Below, piece after piece: positions 18,881-29,941 of a DNA stretch of 64,000 bases. A model generated the notes under the pieces. That model saw nothing but the letters and a program-made list of their open reading frames with translations. It had not been told where the DNA came from and did not search any database. A program made the position numbers and the translations under genes. This DNA comes from Pagrus major (lineage: Eukaryota; Chordata; Actinopteri; Spariformes; Sparidae). Every line of letters starts with the position of its first letter. Positions within the stretch are counted from its first letter, which is position 1. The stretch lies in NCBI RefSeq assembly GCF_040436345.1, contig NC_133238.1, forward strand, positions 409,501 through 473,500, given 5' to 3'.

Positions 18881-19574
18881 TTAATATGGATCCATCCAAA
18901 GGATATGTGTCGAATCACAAACATGCTGTAATCCACCTGGCATTTTGGCTGAAGAGCTGCCTGATGTTGGATGCAAGGCCACTATTACTATTCCAGCTGA
19001 TTTATATAACCTACAAATACTTGCAGCACACTTAACCCTACTGCAGCAGTCTTCATCCATCACAATATTTAAACATTCCACCAAAGAATCCCGTATATAA
19101 ATTCTTGATAGGAATGGCAGTGTTAGCTCTCTGAACAAGTTGGAAACTCTGTTGAAGGTGCCCAGCATTGTCATATCCATCAACGGGCAATACTGGATAA
19201 TGGGTGACAGTACGCGCAAAGGCAAATTAGGGCTAGCAATGAAGGGAGTGTCAGGGTCAGCATGAAAGATATGTTTTGGCACTGTAGGACATGCAGAAGG
19301 AACAATATCAGGGTCAGTGTGACGGACGGCGTTGGGGTCACCATGTGGGACATCACTGGGGTCACCATAAGGGACATCACATGAGTCACCATGAAAGACA
19401 TCACTGGAATCACCATGAGGGTCATTGTTGGGGTCAGAGTGATGGTCAGAGTCAGGGTTTGAATGGTGGTCAGAGTCAGGGACAGCATCAGAGCCAGTAT
19501 TATAAAGAAGCACCCTCTGCTTCAAAGGTCCTTGATGTACCTCTAAGTGTTGCTGGTTGATGGCAGATGGCAGA
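18881..19574 (-). CDS. Putative exon with octapeptide repeats and F-box-like domain
   Basis: The minus-strand frame is open from a good acceptor (CTACCTTTTCAG, 19575) to a TAA at 18881, about 230 codons. The N-terminal part is a degenerate 24-base / eight-residue repeat of the type DVPHGDPS (DSDHHSDP, DVFHGDSC, DVPYGDPS, DVPHGDPN, AVRHTDPD). The C-terminal part contains LPLRVLSPIIQYCPLMDMTM followed by LGTFNRVSNLFREL, which fits the F-box pattern LP..VL..I...P..DL..LG.VN..FREL. F-box proteins recruit substrates to SCF ubiquitin ligases. The preceding exon was not securely identified: no in-frame ATG lies before the repeats. The F-box assignment rests on pattern only. Confidence 0.4.
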
Positions 19575-19879
19575 CTGAAAAGGTAGAGCAGAGAAAACTT
19601 GCTTCATGATAAGGTGTATGCCCGCCAATACCTGGCTTGGCCCGACCAATCCGCCTATCCCAGACTTTTGGCTCTTTATACTACAAAAATGGCTGAAAAC
19701 ATTTTGTGTTGACACACGAAAAATATAAATAATATAGGTGATGGAGCCTAGCCGCTAGCTAAAGCATACAACATTATCCCAACAAACATCTTAATACACA
19801 GAATATTTAAACAGATAAGGTGGATGGCTTGGTTTAACAAAGATATTAATTGAACTTTAAAAGGTCACAAATAGTGCTG

Positions 19880-19990
19880 CTTACCCGCAATAGTCACAGT
19901 AGAAGTGAGCACAGCATTCTCAAAGGCCCAAAATAACTCTCATGGGTGCCACCTAGTGGCTCAACTTTATACATCAATAAAATGTCAGAA
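19880..19990 (-). promoter_or_regulatory. Candidate promoter / 5' exon
   Basis: On the minus strand GTATAAAGTTG (about 19970) is a TATA-like box. About 80-100 bases downstream is TATTGCGG|GTAAGC, a consensus splice donor near 19895. This could be the first exon for the F-box-like exon that begins at 19574. Frames here are short, so the exon would be largely non-coding. Confidence 0.3.
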
Positions 19991-20111
19991 TGCAATTACT
20001 ATTAAATACTTGGTTTCACTAATTTAGTTTACTAATGCACTGAAGCCCATGCCTTTTGCTTTACTTGCAGCTTTATCTGAGAGGTAAAATGATGATAATG
20101 CAACACTTTTC

Positions 20112-20345
20112 TCACTACATGAGCTATTATTACATTATGAGCTGTTATTACATTATGAGCGGTATCAATAAGGCTCTTAATGTAATAAGTTATTACATTA
20201 TTACATTATGCGCAAAGCCCTTATTACATTATACGTCCGTGATTTCATTACATTATGAGCCAATTATTACATTATGAACTTTTATTACATTTAAATTATT
20301 ACATTATGAGCCGTTATTACATTATTAGCCATTATTACATTATGA
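20112..20345. repeat. Degenerate TTATTACATTATGAGC tandem array
   Basis: About a dozen copies of ATTACATTATGAGC-like units with variable spacing occur over 230 bases, in one dominant orientation. One inverted piece (TAATGTAATAAGTTATTACA) lies near 20191-20210. Confidence 0.85.
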
Positions 20346-20377
20346 GTTGCTACAGCACCGAAACTGGCAATGTTTAC

Positions 20378-20758
20378 CTTTGATCTCTGGAGGACGTCCC
20401 CGCGGCCTGGCATGTACCAGACAGCAGATTTCCCTGATTTTCTTACAGCTGTGTCGTAGAAGAGAGGGGGAAAAGGAAAACAGAGAGAGGGAGAGAAAAG
20501 GAAGTTTTAAGTCAGAGTTGTTGATGTTCAATGGTTGCAATATGCCTTGTCTGACGTGAAATTGCCTCAACCCGGTTTAAGAAATGTAAAGTACACTCAC
20601 TGATTCCAGAGGTGGTCCAAGTTGGACCTGGCATCGGCCACGGGACGATGCCAGGGCTGCTTTTTCTTACCAACGAAAAAGCAGCCCTTGTCACCCTGCG
20701 CTTGAGCTTGCCTCTTCAGGCAGAGCGGCCTGATGCCCGTGAAGTAGGCATCAAACCA
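20378..20758 (-). CDS. Putative two-exon coding unit with AT-hook-like motif
   Basis: The upstream exon, 20758-20601, follows CCCACCGACAG and ends TGGAATCA|GTGAGTG. The downstream exon, 20448-20378, follows a CT-rich tract ending ACGACACAG and stops at ATCAAAG|GTAAAC. The phases agree (2 then 1), giving one frame: WFDAYFTGIRPLCLKRQAQA, GKKKQPWHRPVADARSNLDH, LWNHCKKIREICCLVHA and RPRGRPPEIK. The last peptide contains RPRGRPP, an AT-hook-like minor-groove motif, after a basic region. I do not recognise the protein. The preceding ATG at 20803 (MADLKNQLG) is in another frame. The next exon was not found. Confidence 0.4.
20650..20692. repeat. Inverted repeat, 14-bp perfect arms
   Basis: AGGGCTGCTTTTTC and its exact reverse complement, separated by TTACCAAC, lie inside the putative exon at 20601-20758. 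A second smaller inverted pair, GGCATCG...CGATGCC, lies just to the left. Confidence 0.85.
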
Positions 20759-20878
20759 CTGTCGGTGGGAAAGGAAATGCCAAGCTGGTTTTTCAAGTCT
20801 GCCATCTTGTGGAAATGTTTTTTTGACTTTAATGTTAAAATAAAAACACTCAACTCACCCTATCCTCTTCTGCACTGA

Positions 20879-21427
20879 TTACCACTGTGTCTTTCCTTGA
20901 ACTGGAGCAACACCCCAGCACCGACGCCCACGCCCAAAATGCCTGTCGTTCCAGTCAGTCACCTGTGATGGGGGATTATTTTTGTAGGCAAGGACACAAA
21001 CAACTTTCAATGTACGGGAGTCAAAGTTGCAGGGAAACTGAGCCAACATAAGAATAAGCGCACGCTTACCTTGAAATCCACAGCTGTGTGTTCCGATTTC
21101 CGGTGCGTAATCATCAGGGTCGCCATGCAGAAGTACCGGTAAATCGTCATGTGCTTCTCCGATAACTGCTCGCTACTTTGCAGCTTACGGCAAGCTTCCT
21201 CGATCCATTCTGTGGCCTCCTCCAGCAGACCCCGGTGCTCAGACCAGGACTCCTCCTTCCTCTGAGAGCTGACATGCATCACAGGTTCATATAGGAAATG
21301 TAGATTTGACACATCAAAAAAGAGTCAGCTTAAATGTCAAATAAATCATAAGCATAACCAACCTCCCCTCTGCAACCTGCGGTGTCTCCTCTTCTTCACT
21401 GAGCACAAAGAGTCCTTTGCTCCTCAT
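20879..21427 (-). CDS. Putative three-exon ORF, 115 aa, unknown function
   Basis: The exons on the minus strand are 21427-21363 (ATG start, MRSKGLFVLSEEEETPQV), 21268-21070 (SQRKEESWSEHRGLLEEATE, WIEEACRKLQSSEQLSEKHM, TIYRYFCMATLMITHRKSEH) and 20962-20879 (VTDWNDRHFGRGRRCWG to a TAA). The acceptors are ATGTCAG and CATCACAG. The donors are GGGGAG|GTTGGT and TTCAAG|GTAAGC. The total is 348 bases with all phases agreeing and no internal stop. The middle exon is predicted to be helical and charged. No known domain was recognised and no transposon family fits. The first donor is weak, so the first exon is the least certain. Confidence 0.4.
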
Positions 21428-21594
21428 TCAACACAAGCCTATTCAACACACCTGGCTTGGCAGAAACTCACTTGATAGCTACTTTACTTCAATGGTCTCA
21501 CAACAACTAACACAAAAAGTATCTAGACTAGATTAAATATTTCAACTAACTTTCTCCACAGAATGCCTAAACACCAAGTCTACAATTTCTCTTT

Positions 21595-21795
21595 ACTCAC
21601 CAGCAGCAGTTCAGCTTCCTTCACCTGGACAAAATGTATTTTCATGTGTTCGACCAGTGATTGGCAAGCCTTATCTGGAACCAAGGAGGACAAAGTCTCG
21701 TATTCCCAGCATCTGCCAACCCTGGTCCACTCTCTCTGCGACTCTTTTGCCCTTTTGACTTCAGCTTCCCGTTCCTCTTGAGTGTTGTCCTTCAT
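21595..21795 (-). CDS. Putative exon with charged helical segment
   Basis: From ATG 21795 the minus-strand frame reads MKDNTQEEREAEVKRAKESQ, then REWTRVGRCWEYETL and a helical VEHMKIHFVQVKEAELLL. It ends exactly at GTGAGT (21594). The strong donor and coiled-coil-like composition suggest a first or internal exon. It ends in phase 0 and does not join in frame to the ATG-started exon at 21427, so it may be a separate transcript. The product is unknown. Confidence 0.35.
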
Positions 21796-21799
21796 GCAG

Positions 21800-22306
21800 G
21801 ATCTTTTGAGGTGGACAGGCAGTGTGTCACACCCCTTTTTGCACTGGAGGAGGATAATGTGGAGATGGACAGAGGCAACAGTGAGGGTGGTGCCATAGAG
21901 GGGTCAAAGGTCAGTTGTATGGTAAATGGCATAAGAAGTCATAAAAATGTCGTAGTTTAGTATACTCGGTTAAAAAACATAAAAATCTTTGAGTCTAAAT
22001 CTAAATCGAACGATAGAAACATCAAAGTATAGTGAGTTAAAATATCATATAGAAAAAAAGTGTCAGTAGAATGCCAGTACGTTATCGTGTAATCACAGAT
22101 GTTGAATCAGACTCACATTAGACTGGTCTGATACTGACTTAGGTCTATGTGAGACTAGAATAACCATCTGTTACTTAGTATGAGCCAGTACAAACCAGTA
22201 GGTAACCAGACTGGGACTGTGTCATCTTCAGGTGAGTAGAGACTCTGATGAGGAGTGGACTCACCCGAGCTCCGGTGACACGACACCTTCTGGCCAAAAA
22301 CTCTGA
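21800..22306 (+). CDS. Putative plus-strand terminal exons, acidic C-terminus
   Basis: A plus-strand exon at 21800-21909 (after CTTCATGCAG, ending TCAAAG|GTCAGT) reads FEVDRQCVTPLFALEEDNVE and GNSEGGAIEGSK. It joins in phase to 22232-22306 (after GTCATCTTCAG), which reads VSRDSDEEWTHPSSGDTTPS to a TGA. A polyadenylation signal AATAAA lies at 22572-22577. A different frame of the second exon is also open (LTRAPVTRHLLAKNSDIVAA), so the reading is ambiguous. The exons overlap a minus-strand candidate only at its edge. No upstream exon or function was identified. Confidence 0.25.
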
Positions 22307-22577
22307 CATCGTAGCTGCACTCAACACCATCCAGTATGCCAAACAGCCCTGGCCACACCAGCCCTGATGACTGTTCCTGACATCACCTATACTAAACCAA
22401 TGGCGTAACCAGAGATCATTTATACTATTTCCTGCAATCTTAGATCAGTTAGCTGAATACTTTTGTCATTAATCAGTAATTTAACTCATTAACCAACACT
22501 AACTCATTGTTTGTACTTCTTTAGTATCGTTATTAGTCACTGACATTTTTCTGTTTTGTGTAAATTTGAACAATAAA

Positions 22578-23230
22578 AACATGAAGAACTGAACCGTCTG
22601 GATCTTTCCTAAACTCAAGTTTAAACTGATTCACAAACATGTGTTACTGATCTGTTATAAAATCATCAGGTCAATAAACAAAACAATAAACTGACAGTTT
22701 CCTCTGATCTGCTCATTATTTTACATCACACAGAGATTAAACAGTTCACAGAAAATTAACCCAAAGGGGATTTATTATTGAAATAGAACCTTGAACATAT
22801 TATTATATATTATATATATTACATATTCATATTTGAAAAAGTTATTTTACAGTCTTTTTTACAAGAGACTAACCAATTAATTTCAGAACAGGTAAAGAGT
22901 TTCAGTCAGTATTAAACTGTCCTGTTAATTTTTCTTAGTGACCCAATAGTTAAAAACCAAATAAACAGTTTTACCTCCCAGGTGGTTTAAGATAGTGTGT
23001 ACGTGATAAAAGTGGTTTATGTGCATGCCATAAAATAGTAATTAAAAATTGTTATTCTGTTGAAGCAAGAGATCTATAGAATGCTTAAACAGTTTTTTGA
23101 CCAACAGAAGGACAAGATTGCTGTGAAAGTCCCTCCTGGTGTAAGGGCACTCCAGTTTAACAAATGTGAACATCACAGCTAGAGCTATATGAACTAGAAT
23201 ATATTTTTGATATTTTCTTATTTGTATTTG
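22578..23230. other. AT-rich spacer
   Basis: No coding frame or element end was recognised. There is a TATATTA run at 22798-22830. Confidence 0.5.
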
Positions 23231-23232
23231 TT

Positions 23233-23986
23233 TTTCAGATGCCGCAGCCAAACAGGCAGCCGTTTCCTCATCCTCTGTGGCACATCAATGTACTTCAGTT
23301 CAACCTCCTGAACTTCCTGTTCTCCCCTCTTTTGATGATGTCACTGTGTCACAAAACCGTGCTGACGGTGAGGAGAAAAAGACATGGATCAGGAAAGGTT
23401 GTTCTCAACAGGAGTCTGGCTTGTGGCTCCACCCTGATGGCTGGCCGGTCTGCCCCCGCTCTCTCCTTCATGTTTTACCCTGCGTTGCACACGGGCCTAC
23501 ACATGTAGGTAAAGCAGGTAATACCATAACCATTTGCCGCTGCATTCAGGTCCTTTTGTAAATATGCAGATTGATTTTGTACATATGCCTAGTTGCCAAG
23601 GGTAGAAATACTTGCTTGTAATCACTGATATGTTTTCCAAATGGGAGGAAGCGTATCCATCAAGAAAAGAAGAAAAGAAGATGCATGAACAGTTGTAGAA
23701 TGTTTGATAAAAGAGCTTATCCCGCATTTATAGGTAACTATGAGACTAAATAGTGATAGGGGCCCTGCTTTTGTTGCAAAAATTAGTCTTGCATCAATAC
23801 TGGGGATCCAGTGGAGATTGCATGTTCCCTATCACCCACAGAGCTCAGGTCAAGTGGAGAGAATGAACTCCACCATTAACAAAGACTATGATGAAAACAG
23901 GGCTAAAATGGCCTGATGCCCTTCCGCTAGTGCTGTATGCTATTCGCAGCACGTCAAACTCCACAACGGGACTTAGCCCCCATGAA
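23233..23986 (+). pseudogene. Endogenous retrovirus pol remnant (RNase H-integrase), 5' piece
   Basis: Plus-strand fragments in several frames match the zinc-binding region and core of a class-I-like retroviral integrase. They include a KGCSQQESGLWLHPDG segment, HGPTHVGKAG, MQIDFVHMPSCQG with the first catalytic aspartate, [33 protein letters not shown] with the second, and [16 protein letters not shown] with the glutamate. Many stops and frameshifts separate them. The fragment is interrupted at 23987 by L1-B and continues at 30089. No gag, env or LTR belonging to it was found in the window. It is an old, inactive remnant. Confidence 0.8.
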
Positions 23987-24347
23987 TTTTTTTTTTTTTT
24001 TTTTTTTTTGAGGATTTAGCTCTTTATTTCTCGCTTTGTCAGTACAGCATGAAACACATGAACACAGATGCCTACAAATACTTACATCCCTGACAAATAT
24101 AGCTCTTATTCTTTTTGTTTTTTAGAACTTACTCTCCACACATACACGCAAAAAAAACAAAAAACAAAAACAGACGAAAAAGAACAAAAAAAACAGAAGG
24201 TTTACACAGTCAAAGTACCAGGGGGGATCAAACACAGCAGTACGCCGACAGCACATCAAGATCTAGGAATGCATCTTGAAACCTCAGTCCATGCCAGACC
24301 ACAGAGACCACTCCGGAGAGCCCGGGCCCCATCGTCTCCAATATGTT

Positions 24348-27300
24348 CTAGAAAGGGGTCCCAGATTTGAAAAACCGTTTATCATTAAGCCAGAAGCTTA
24401 TAGCTTCTAGGGGGAGAAATTCCATAATACTCCGGATCCAGTGTGAGACTGTGGGGGCAGAGTCTGAAATCCACTGTAGAAGAATACATCTCCTTGCATT
24501 AAACAGCAGCACCTTAAGCAGGTTCAAAGCTGCTGGTTGTACTCCCAGGATACAGGAAATAGGTTCCAGGGCTAGTTTCCTCTTGAAAATAATATCAATT
24601 TCTTTACACACTTTGATCCAAAAGTCATTAATAAGAGGGCATTCAAAAATACAGTGGAAATATGAACCTTCGGTAATTTTACATTTATTACAGTATTTTG
24701 AAAGCAGAGGATTGAATTTGTTATGTTTCACAGGAGTAATTTGAAGCCTGTGTACAACCTTAAACTGACCAAACACGGTCCCACTCCTCATCTGAAATAG
24801 CCTCTCCAAAATCGGCTTCCCAAAGAGCCCTAACATGAGCCGTACATACGTTATTTGGGCTTGATAGGGCCCTATAAAACCTGGAAATAAGTTTTCTGGA
24901 GCCTGGGTTTTGGATGGCCTCCTCCACAGCCGAAAGAGAAAACCCATTAGGGTGTAGTTTAATAATAGAGGTAATAAAGCTACGTATTTGTAGGTATCTA
25001 AAATGATGGTTCTGTGGGAGATTATATTTGTCTCTCAGCTGCGCAAAAGACACCACAACATCATCTATCAACAAATCACCCACAGTCTCTATACCCTTAC
25101 TGGACCACGAGGAGAAGGCGTGGTCTATCAAGCCAGGGCGGAAGTCTGGATTTAAGCGGATAGGTACAAAGCGAGAAATGAAGCCCTCCTGGCCCTCAAG
25201 TTTTCTTGCCAGTCTCCAGACCCTTATAGCATTCTGTAACAAAAAGTTGCCTTTTACATTAGGCTGTGTCCATTTCTTAGACACATATAAAATGTTACGG
25301 AGAGGAATAGGGGCCACTGGGGTAGCTTCTAGAGTGAGCCATGTAGAATCAGGGTCACCTCTGAACCAATGCCATAAATAACTACAAAGGCAAGCAATTT
25401 GGTAACGTTTAATATTCGGCACCGCCAGACCCCCTTCCTCGAAAGGGCGATGTAGGGTGGTGAGTTTCAGCCTAACACGTTTATTTCTCCAGAGAAAGGA
25501 AGATAGAGAGCTATTTAAAACTGAAAGTGATTTCCTTGTTAAAAGAACCGGGATCATTTGAAAGGGGTATTACAACCGAGGAAGTATGTTCATTTTGAAG
25601 AGGTTTACTCTCCCCAGAAGAGAACAGTCGAAGAGCCGTCCAGCGGGCTAAGTCTTCTTTAATCCTACGAATTAGGGGCACGAAGTTGGCTTTGTACAGG
25701 CCAGAGATGGAGGGAGTAATATGTATGCCCAAGTAGACAAAACCTGATGGGGACCAACGAAAAGGGACAGAGCAATTTGAAGACCATGACACATAAGGGG
25801 TCATTGGCATTGCCTCGGATTTAGAGTAATTAACCTTATAGCCTGAAATTTTTTTCGAAAGATCTAATTATCTCCACTGCTCTTACAATAGAAGCCTCAG
25901 GGTTACACAGATAGAGAAGGACGTCGTCCACGTAAAGCGAAATTTTGTGCTGCAGAGGACCCACCTGTATGCCAGTCACTAATGGATCAGTTCTAATGGC
26001 CTCTGCCAAGGGCTCCATGGCGAGAGCAAACAAAAGAGGGGAGATTGGACAGCCCTGTCTAGTGCCCCACCTCACTGTGAATGCAGGGGATCTCATGCCA
26101 TTTGTAATAACCGAGGCACGAGGGGCAGCATATAGAAGCGATATCCATTTAATAAAATTATCACCAAAGTTAAATTTAGAGAGAACATATAACAGGTAAG
26201 GCCATTCAATCCTGTTGAAGGCCTTCTCTGCGTCAAGGGAAATCACAAGAGATTTGACTTTTGACTGTGTGCTATGTTGTATAAGATTTAGGAGTCTTCT
26301 TACATTACCCCCTTCTTATGACCTAGAATAAAACCAGTCTGGTCTAATGAAATAATATCTGGGAGGATACTTTCAAGCCTTCTGGCCAGTATTTTAGCAA
26401 GTAATTTTCGGTCCACATCCAGCAGAGCAATTGGCCTGTAGGAAGCACATTCATCCGCAGACTTGTTTTTTTTAAGGATTAATGAAATATTTGTGTCCAT
26501 CATAGTATTAGGAAGAGCTCCAGATTCAGAGGAGTAAGACAGCATCTTGAGCAAGGGATCACTCAGCAGGTTCTGGAAAGCTTTATAGAATTCAGGAGTC
26601 AAACCGTCCGGCGCTGGGGTCTTGTTATTTTGTAAATTCTTGGCAGCCTGCATGACTTCCTCTTTTGTAATCGGCTTGTTCAGCAGCTCTTTTTGTGTAT
26701 CAGAAGCTCGAGGAAGATTGATGGATGACAAAAATGTATTCATCAGGGTCTCCAAATTACTACCAGATTCAGAATTATATAAACCTTCATAGAATTCTGA
26801 AAATGAGTTGTTAATATTCTTGTTATCATAGACTTTTTTGCCTGATCTGTCTTTTATAACTGGGATGGCCTAGGAATCAGCCCTTGCCTTAACTAAATTT
26901 GCTAAGTATTTACTTGATTTGTTCTCGAATTCATGCATCCTTTGCTTCGCAAACAAAATGGATCTTTGAGCCTCTTTAGAGAGGAGAGTGTCCAGAGCTG
27001 CAGTAGTAACATCAATTTGAAGTCTCAAATCCTCTGACGGGTTGAGGTTAAACTCTCCCTGCAGATTACATGATTGTTGTTCAAGCTTCTGCTGTTCTGC
27101 CCTCTGTTTTTTCTTTACGCTTGCTGAGAATGATACAGTAAGACCACGGATAACAGCCTTAGCGGTTTCCCAAAGCAGACTAGGAGAAACACCAGGGGTG
27201 TCATTTTCAGTGATAAAATATTTGAACTGTTCAGTAAGATGCGATTTAAAATTAGGGTTTTTCAGAAGATGATTTGGGGACCGCCACTGTGCCTTGGGGC

Positions 27301-27646
27301 ATTGTACTTTACTGGACATGACTAAAAATACTGGTGAGTGATCACTAATGATAATATTACCTATCGAACAGGAGCGCACATTCTGCAGTGCAGATTTAGG
27401 AGTAAAAAAATAATCAATTCTAGAGGATGAATTATGAACCTTAGAATAAAATGTATACTGCCTATCGGTGGGATGGAGAGTCCTCCACGTATCTATAAAA
27501 TGGATGTCATTGCAGCAGCCAAGTAAAGACTGGCCCTGCCCTATATTAGATTGAACTTTTTTGCTAGATCTATCCAGCCGTGGATTTAGGTAACAGTTAA
27601 AGTCGCCAGCAATGAGAGAGGATTCAACAATCCAATCTGAGAACAA
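24348..27646 (-). pseudogene. L1-B ORF2 (endonuclease C-half, RT, C-terminal domain)
   Basis: The minus-strand frame begins within the endonuclease (SSLIAGDFNCYLNPRLDRSS, TFYSKVHNSSSRIDYFF, IISDHSPVFL). After the linker (VKKKQRAEQQKLEQQ) and a TAG near 26869 comes RT: EEVMQAAKNLQNNKTPAPDG, SYRPIALLDVDRKLLAKILA and DQTGFI. After a frameshift it continues with ISLDAEKAFNRIEW, WGTRQGCPISPLLF and the catalytic box YVDDVLLYL. Three further frameshifts (near 25830, 25540 and 24780) precede the C-terminal YCNKCKI...SYFHCIFECP zinc-knuckle-like region. The endonuclease N-terminus, with the first catalytic residues, is deleted, so the copy could not act. Confidence 0.85.
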
Positions 27647-28124
27647 GGTACAATAAATCTGGCCGAAACCCCCGATATTATGTCAAGACTCTGTGGAGAA
27701 AACCTTCTGACCAAACAAAAAATAAGACATAAAAACAGTGAAAACAGTGTGGAGAAGAACAAAACCCCAGCCCACCCACCCTCTACACCCCAAACGCCTC
27801 CCCAAACGAAGCGTCTACTACACCTCACACGGTGTATCCTAACTGCACTAAACCAGTGCTCCAAACCTAACAATATATAACACCAAACGTCTAGAGAAAA
27901 AGAAAAGAAAACTTGTCATGGACATTATCTGTATACAGATTCAAAATGAAATACTTTCAGCACTCATCACACTTAATATAATATATTAAATTGAATTGAA
28001 TTGAAATGGCGGCTTTAAATGGGAAAACACAGTTTTAAACAGTTGTGAAACAGATTTAAGCCACCCATATTGGATAGTCTGTGGGGCTGTCATGGGGAGA
28101 AACAAACCGTGAGCCCGTGAAGAG

Positions 28125-29941
28125 TCACCCGTTGTCGGTGGTGCCGTCAGCTCGACCCGCCGGGAGCGTTGGGGCGATGGTCTCCGCGTAAAATCTCTCT
28201 GCCTCGTCCGGAGCAGCGAAGCTGTATCTCCCGCCGTTGAAGGTCACCTGCAGCCGAGCCGGGAACAGCAGACCATATCGGATGTGGGCAGCCTGGATCT
28301 TCTGCTTGACATTGTTAAGGTTCCTGGGTGTGCACCTCTCTGAGGACCTCTCCTGGAGCAGGAACACCGCATCACTGGCCAGGAAAGCTCAGCAGCGCCT
28401 CTACTTCCTCCGCAGACTGAGAAGAGCCAGAGCACCAGTCCACATCATGACAACCTTCTACCGTGGAACCACCGAGAGCATCCTGACCAGCTGCATCACT
28501 GTGTGGTACGGCAGCTGCACTGCATCCTGCAAGAAGACCCTGCAGCGCATAGTAAGAGCAGCTGAGAGGATCATCGGTGCCTCCCTCCCCTCCCTCCAGG
28601 ACACTTACAGCACACGTCTGGCCCGCAAAGCACTCAGCACTGCGGGCGACCCCACCCACCCCAACCACCAACTCTTCAGTCTCCTGCCTTCCGGGAGGAG
28701 GATGAGGAGCCTCCGAGCGAGAACCAGCAGACTGAGAGACAGTTTCATTCATCAGGCCATCAGGATGCTGAACTCCCTCCCAGCGCTGCCCCCCCTTCCT
28801 TCTCCTTCTCCGCCCGCTGCCCCCACTAACTATGGACATTGTTGACCCCGCCCCCCCCCCCCCCCCCATGGCACCAGCCACTTTTACAACTCAAAAACAC
28901 TTTAAAATCTATTTGCACTGTGTAAGAATGTTTACAATTTCATTGTCATAGACCAGTTTACACCATTTTATACTGTCATATTTATATCAAACTGCCATAT
29001 TTATATCTATATTTATATCCAATCCCAATACTGACATACCTATTCCACACTATTTATATCTCCGGACTTTATATTCCCGAATGTCTCTTAGCTGTACATA
29101 TTTTATTTTTATTTTTATTTTTAGATCTATATTTCTATTTTATTTTATATTCTTATATTTCTTATTTCTGTCTGGACAGAGGGAAACACAATTTCAATTC
29201 TCTGTATGTCTTGTACATATTGCAGTTTTGACAATAAAGTCGACTTTGAACTTTGAACTTTAAAAGATGCCCTCCGTTTAGCGACTTCAGTAGTAAAGTC
29301 CAGGAAGATATGCACTGATTTTCCACGAAATGTGAGCGGGCCTTTCTCCCTGGCCAGCTGGAGGATTTGCTGCTTTACTCCGAAATGGTACACCTTCAAG
29401 ATCATTGGTCTGGGAGGAGTGTTGGAGCCCGCGCCGGGCGCGAAGCGAGGCGGTGCGCCCCGTCCACCATCTCCGGTCCCTCGGGAATATCCATGCCCAG
29501 CGTCTCAGCGAAGAAGTCGGTCATGAATGTCGTGACTCTAGGCCCCTCCATGTCCTCCGGGATACCAACCACGCGTAAATTCTGGCGGCGGCTCCTTGAC
29601 TCGAGGTCCTTGGTTTTCGTCATTAGCAGCTTGTTGCACTTCTCCAAAGTCTCACACTTCGCCTCCAGTGTAGTAATCCTGTCATCACAATCCTGTAGCG
29701 AGGTTTCCACCACTGTCATACGTACCCCGAATGACTCTATAACAGACTGCAGAGTGCTCATCGAAGAGCGGGTTTCACTGCGGAAAGTTTCAATAAGTTT
29801 GATAACGGCTGACAGGCACAGGTCCCCCTCCTCCTCCTCGTCGCCATGCTTGGGTGACGGCGGATGGTTAGCCTTCTCGCTAACGTGCCGAGGTTGAGCT
29901 CGATTTGAGCGGTCTAGGCGAGAGTTAGCTTTCCCAGCCAT
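28125..29941 (-). pseudogene. L1-B ORF1, interrupted by L2-B
   Basis: The start is ATG 29941 (MAGKANSRLDRSNRAQ). There is an acidic stretch, a coiled coil (SSMSTLQSVIESFGVRMTVV, LEAKCETLEKCNKLLMTK), the RRM entry SRRQNLRVVGIPEDMEGP and FFAETLGMDIPEGP. A frameshift near 29405 leads to the C-terminal domain (ILQLAREKGPLTFRGKSVHI, FLDFTTEVAKRRASF), which stops at the L2 insertion and resumes at 28317 with NNVKQKIQAAHIRYGLLFPA and the terminal EAERFYAETIAP. Removing the L2 restores a plausible junction. Confidence 0.8.
28318..29262 (+). mobile_element. L2 LINE (L2-B), 5'-truncated, inserted in L1-B ORF1
   Basis: An uninterrupted plus-strand frame of about 175 codons covers the L2 RT C-terminus: FLGVHLSEDLSWSRNT, ARKAQQRLYFLRRLRRA, TTFYRGTTESILTSCITVWY, IVRAAERIIGASLPSLQD, DPTHPNHQLFSLLPSGRRMR. 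The frame ends near 28845. The 3' UTR contains a C18 tract (28850-28867) and closes with CAATAAAGTCGACTTTGAAC and TTTGAAC repeats. There are no stops in the coding part, and the UTR is nearly identical to the copy at 48819-49206, so the insertion is recent. Confidence 0.9.

Noticed and set aside
20112..20345. CRISPR-like spaced direct repeats
   Set aside because: The units are AT-rich and degenerate, the linkers are variable in length, there are no cas genes, and all context is eukaryotic.
24367..25381. Plus-strand ORFs of 117-125 codons
   Set aside because: They are antisense shadows of the L1-B ORF2 C-terminal domain.
28372..28881. Gly/Ser-rich minus-strand ORF of 169 codons
   Set aside because: It is the antisense shadow of L2-B coding sequence and its C tract.
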